A DNA stretch of 64,000 bases, taken from assembly GCA_964404445.1 (NCBI GenBank), contig CAYOJW010000001.1:62001-126000 (forward strand). Direction: 5' to 3'. Shown piece after piece: positions 60,715 through 64,000 of the stretch (positions within the stretch are counted from its first letter, which is position 1; every line of letters starts with the position of its first letter). A program made the translations under genes and the position numbers. The DNA is from UBA2336 sp964404445 (GTDB taxonomy: Bacteria; Bacteroidota; Bacteroidia; Cytophagales; Cyclobacteriaceae). Below the pieces are notes generated by a model. It had not been told where the DNA came from and searched no databases. It saw only the letters and a list, made by a program, of their open reading frames with translations.

Positions 60715-61821
60715 CTATCGTCTTACGCGCACGTTTGCCACATCGGCAATGCGCTTTTCGGCTAATTTAATAGCCGCTTCCTGCGTGTTGATCTTCTCTT
60801 CTTCGGCCAGTTTAAAAATATTCATACAGGTTGAATAAATGCCTTCGGCCTGTTCGAATACACGCGCACGGTTGTAATTTCCTAAAAACTCGTTATAAAC
60901 GTTAATCAACCCTCCGGCATTGATCAGAAAATCGGGCGCGTAGGTAATGCCACGGTCGATGAGCATATACCCGTGCTTCACTTCGTCTTTCAACTGGTTG
61001 TTGGCCGCACCGGCTACCACACGGCAATTTAATTTAGGAATGGTGTCGTCATTCAGCGTTGCACCCAACGCACATGGCGCATAGATGTCCATGTCTAACG
61101 CATAAACCTTATCTAACGCAACTGTTTTAACTCCGAGGCGCTGCGACAGGGCTTTTACTTTGTCTTCGGCAATATCGGTGATATAAACATTGGCATTTTC
61201 TTTTACCAAGTGTTCTGTTAAATATGTACCCACCTGGCCAATGCCTTGTACGGCAATGGTTTTGCCGGTGAGGCTATCGTTGCCGTAAGCTTTTTTTACT
61301 GCAGCTTTCATACCCATATATACACCGTATGCTGTTACGGGCGATGGATCGCCTCCGCCACGCATCGATTCGGGCAAACCGGTTACGTGCTTGGTTTCCA
61401 TAGCAATGTATTCCATGTCGGCCGTTTTCATGTTCACGTCTTCGGCTGTAATGTATTTGCCGTTGAGGCTGTCAACAAACTTTCCAAACCTGCGCATGAA
61501 GGCTTCGGTTTTCATGGTTTTGGCATCGCCAATGATTACGGCTTTCCCTCCGCCCAGGTTCAACCCGCTGATGGATGCCTTGAACGTCATTCCGCGCGAT
61601 AAACGCAACACATCGGTAAGCGCTTCGTGTTCGGTCGCATAATTCCACATACGTGTACCGCCCAACGCAGGGCCAAGCACAGTGTTGTGAATGGCGATGA
61701 TTGCTTTAAGACCGGTAGCCTCATCGTGGCAGAACACAACTTGTTCGTGCCCTAATTGTACGAGTTTACCGAAGATGCCCGCCTCGGCCTGCCCTGTTTT
61801 TTCCAGTTCTTTGATCTCCAT
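60715..61821 (-). CDS. Glu/Leu/Phe/Val dehydrogenase (leucine dehydrogenase-like)
   Basis: 368 residues. Substrate domain with ALGGTRMWNYATEHEALTDVLRLSRGMTFKASISGLNLGGGKAVIIGD (catalytic Lys in GGGKAV) and a Rossmann domain with IAVQGIGQVGTYL. Length and motifs fit leucine dehydrogenases, which deaminate branched-chain amino acids to the 2-oxoacids that a branched-chain E1 (compare the E1 at 2026-4005) would use. Single-gene unit with its own terminator and a TAGTTTTG box at 61887-61894. Confidence 0.93.
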   Translation of the reverse strand: MEIKELEKTGQAEAGIFGKLVQLGHEQVVFCHDEATGLKAIIAIHNTVLGPALGGTRMWNYATEHEALTDVLRLSRGMTFKASISGLNLGGGKAVIIGDAKTMKTEAFMRRFGKFVDSLNGKYITAEDVNMKTADMEYIAMETKHVTGLPESMRGGGDPSPVTAYGVYMGMKAAVKKAYGNDSLTGKTIAVQGIGQVGTYLTEHLVKENANVYITDIAEDKVKALSQRLGVKTVALDKVYALDMDIYAPCALGATLNDDTIPKLNCRVVAGAANNQLKDEVKHGYMLIDRGITYAPDFLINAGGLINVYNEFLGNYNRARVFEQAEGIYSTCMNIFKLAEEEKINTQEAAIKLAEKRIADVANVRVRR

Positions 61822-62067
61822 CGGATGTGTTTTAGGTTTGATTATGTTACTTTTAAACCGTTAAATATTTCCCGTAAGGGATGGCGCAAAACTACCCGAA
61901 AAAGTTCGTTTTTCTATGCACTAAATCGTTTGCATAAGCTTTTGAACGATTCTATTGACAGGAGCGCAGTTGACAAAATTTTATTAACTATTTTACGCTT
62001 TTACCCAAACTTTGTGTGCGCGAAATCAGTTGAAAGAAATGCCGTTGAAACGGCACGTTAGCGAATT

Positions 62068-63867
62068 ATGAAAGAACTGAAGTACCTCAACAAATATTTA
62101 GTCAAATACAAATACCATTTACTACTCGGGATTGTATTTGTTATTATCTCTACCTTTTTCCAGATTATCCCAGCGCAGTTGGTGCGCCATTCGATTGACT
62201 TAGTTATCGATAACGTTTTGTTATACCGGTCGTTCGAAGGATTGCACCTGCAGGAAAGTTTCTTCAGCGTATTCGCGTTTGGTATTTTGTTATATGCCGG
62301 GTTGATCCTGATCATGGCATTGTTGCGCGGCTTTTTTCTTTACCTCGTACGGCAGACCATCATCGTAATGTCGCGTTTAGTGGAGTACGATTTGAAAAAC
62401 GAAATTTTCGCACACTACCAATCGCTTCCGTTAAGTTTCTACCGCAGAAACAATACGGGCGATTTAATGAACCGCATTTCGGAAGATGTAAGCCGTGTAC
62501 GCATGTACCTGGGGCCTGTAATTATGTACGGTTTACAATTATTCACCTTGTTTGCCATTCTTATTCCCATCATGTTTCAAACCAATGCAACCCTCACCTG
62601 GTATGCATTAATACCGTTGCCATTTCTTTCGGTTGGAATATATTTTGTGAACAGCATTGTTGAAAAGCGTTCGGAAGAAATCCAGAAGAGCCAATCCAAA
62701 CTATCCACGTTTGTACAGGAAGCCTTTAGTGGTATTCGTGTTTTGAAATCGTTTAACCGCGAGGGTGAGTCGATTCAAAATTTTACCGTTGAAAGCGACA
62801 ACTACCGAAAAGAGTCGCTCAAACTCACCAAAGTGCAGTCGTTATTCTTCCCGTTGATGACGGGGCTTATCGGCCTGAGTGTTATCCTGACGGTATATGC
62901 CGGCAGCATGGAGGTTATCAATGGCAACCTGAGCCTTGGGTACGTTGCCGAGTTTATCATTTATGTGGGTATGCTTACCTGGCCGGTTGCTTCGTTAGGC
63001 TGGACAAGTAGTTTGTTACAGCGTGCCGAAGCCTCACAAAAACGCATTAACGAGTTTCTCAAAACACAAAACACCATTATCTCTGAAAAAGAATTGGTAC
63101 GGGAAATTGCAGGGAAAATTGAGTTCAGGAATGTTACATTCACCTATCCCGACACGGGCATTACAGCACTCAAAAACATTTCGTTTGTTGTAAACCCGGG
63201 CGAATCGCTGGCGATTATTGGAACCACCGGGTCGGGCAAGAGCACGGTATCGAACCTCATAGCTCGTCTTTATGATAGTCGCGATGGCCAGGTGTTGGTT
63301 GACGATATTCCGATTGAACACTATAACCTGCATTCGTTGCGCACACAATTAGGTTACGTGCCGCAGGATGTTTTCCTGTTCAGCGATACCATTCACAACA
63401 ATATTGGCTTTGGCCTGACCGACTCAAACACCGAACGTATTTATACAGCCGCCAAAGATGCCGATGTATATGAAAACATTATGGCTTTCCCGCAAGGGTT
63501 TGAAACACGCCTTGGTGAACGGGGCATTACGTTATCGGGCGGGCAAAAACAACGCGTTTCCATTGCACGAGCCATTGTGCGCGAACCAAAAATTTTAATG
63601 TTAGACGATGCCCTTTCGGCCGTAGATACCAAAACCGAAAACAATATTTTGAACAGTTTGAGGCGTATCATGCAAAACCGTACTTCCATTATTATTTCGC
63701 ACCGTGTTTCTTCGGCCAAGTTAGCCAATAAGATTGTTGTGTTAATGGACGGACAAATTGTGGAAGAGGGCACACACATTGCGTTGATCCGCAAGGGCGG
63801 AGTTTATAAAGATCTGTACCGCAAGCAACTTTCAACCGAAAAGGAACAAGCCTTACAGGCTACCTGA
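62068..63867 (+). CDS. ABC exporter, MsbA/BmrA-like half-transporter
   Basis: 599 residues: six-helix transmembrane domain (about 15-310) fused to an ATPase domain with Walker A GTTGSGKST (385-393), signature LSGGQKQR and Walker B ILMLDDALSAVD. Works as a homodimer. Substrate (lipid or drug) unknown. The 246-bp upstream gap holds no gene. It converges on an outer-membrane protein gene 8 bp away. Confidence 0.94.
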   Translation: MKELKYLNKYLVKYKYHLLLGIVFVIISTFFQIIPAQLVRHSIDLVIDNVLLYRSFEGLHLQESFFSVFAFGILLYAGLILIMALLRGFFLYLVRQTIIVMSRLVEYDLKNEIFAHYQSLPLSFYRRNNTGDLMNRISEDVSRVRMYLGPVIMYGLQLFTLFAILIPIMFQTNATLTWYALIPLPFLSVGIYFVNSIVEKRSEEIQKSQSKLSTFVQEAFSGIRVLKSFNREGESIQNFTVESDNYRKESLKLTKVQSLFFPLMTGLIGLSVILTVYAGSMEVINGNLSLGYVAEFIIYVGMLTWPVASLGWTSSLLQRAEASQKRINEFLKTQNTIISEKELVREIAGKIEFRNVTFTYPDTGITALKNISFVVNPGESLAIIGTTGSGKSTVSNLIARLYDSRDGQVLVDDIPIEHYNLHSLRTQLGYVPQDVFLFSDTIHNNIGFGLTDSNTERIYTAAKDADVYENIMAFPQGFETRLGERGITLSGGQKQRVSIARAIVREPKILMLDDALSAVDTKTENNILNSLRRIMQNRTSIIISHRVSSAKLANKIVVLMDGQIVEEGTHIALIRKGGVYKDLYRKQLSTEKEQALQAT

Positions 63868-63875
63868 ACAATTTG

Positions 63876-64000
63876 TTAAAACACGTAACGCAAACCTACA
63901 CCGCCCTGCATTTTACGATACCCGGGGTCTTTCAGAATGTCGTAGTAATACTCTAACTCCATAAACGCTGAAATCGGGAGTTTGAAGTACGAATATTCGA
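63876..64000 (-). CDS. 3' end of an outer-membrane beta-barrel protein gene
   Basis: The minus strand is open from the window edge to a TAA at 63876-63878. The last residues end GGVGLRYVF, a C-terminal beta-signal with terminal Phe as expected for Bam-assembled barrels; the preceding MELEYYYDILKDPGYRKM looks like a barrel strand and loop. The rest lies outside the window. Confidence 0.7.
   Translation of the reverse strand, partial: EYSYFKLPISAFMELEYYYDILKDPGYRKMQGGVGLRYVF

Overview
The window is chromosomal DNA of a member of the Bacteroidota, most likely Cytophagales (Cyclobacteriaceae/Chryseolinea-like). This rests on Bacteroidota-type promoters (TTTG, 18-23 bp, TAnnTTTG), the near absence of Shine-Dalgarno sites, a long NusB, a Rho with a Q/N/P-rich insertion, a fused alpha-beta 2-oxoacid dehydrogenase E1, a YtxJ bacillithiol protein, and the order nusB-ytxH-DUF1573-yajC-ybbR-coaE. 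The genus is inference.

Layout. 1-7.4 kb: 3' end of a histidine kinase, an M16 peptidase divergent from the E1 enzyme, a large basic exported protein with four 228-bp tandem repeats, YtxJ and OsmC. 7.5-13 kb: a probable outer-membrane protein, ChrA, a 2OG-Fe(II) oxygenase, an exported superoxide dismutase, a MITE-like element, a DUF2200 protein and an SMR exporter. 13-16.9 kb: a DUF1080/Gfo-Idh-MocA sugar operon, a 3-hydroxyacyl-CoA dehydrogenase-like protein and RidA. 17-30.8 kb: glnS and gltX back to back, a cassette-like orphan gene, a saccharopine/alanine dehydrogenase-like enzyme with an OmpA protein, a GNAT enzyme, an S9 peptidase lipoprotein, serS and rho.

31-37.7 kb is an accessory island, AT-rich in its left half and bracketed by two direct copies of a dispersed repeat. 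One arm (minus strand) encodes a secreted four-cysteine peptide, a membrane-anchored propeller-like protein, a MauE/DoxX membrane protein and an FtsX-type permease. The other arm encodes a ThiF/E1-like adenylating enzyme, a PAS-LuxR regulator and an acyltransferase resembling autoinducer synthases. Three copies of one 16-bp dyad (CTATMC-TTTT-GKATAG) lie only in the two divergent intergenic regions of this cluster. One sits about 60 bp upstream of the predicted transcription start of the peptide gene. I read this as an uncharacterised LuxR-controlled signalling or modified-peptide system. It is the most interesting part of the window.

38-64 kb is mostly housekeeping: a DUF4143 ATPase, a RhlE-like helicase, dihydroorotase, tRNA-His, an M28 peptidase, dxs, scpA, a ParE-type toxin-antitoxin pair, then a long minus-strand run (nusB, ytxH, DUF1573, yajC, ybbR, coaE, RND adaptor, RND pump, TolC), a leucine-dehydrogenase-type enzyme, an MsbA-like ABC exporter and the 3' end of an outer-membrane protein gene. 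Palindromic dispersed repeats fill many of the intergenic gaps.
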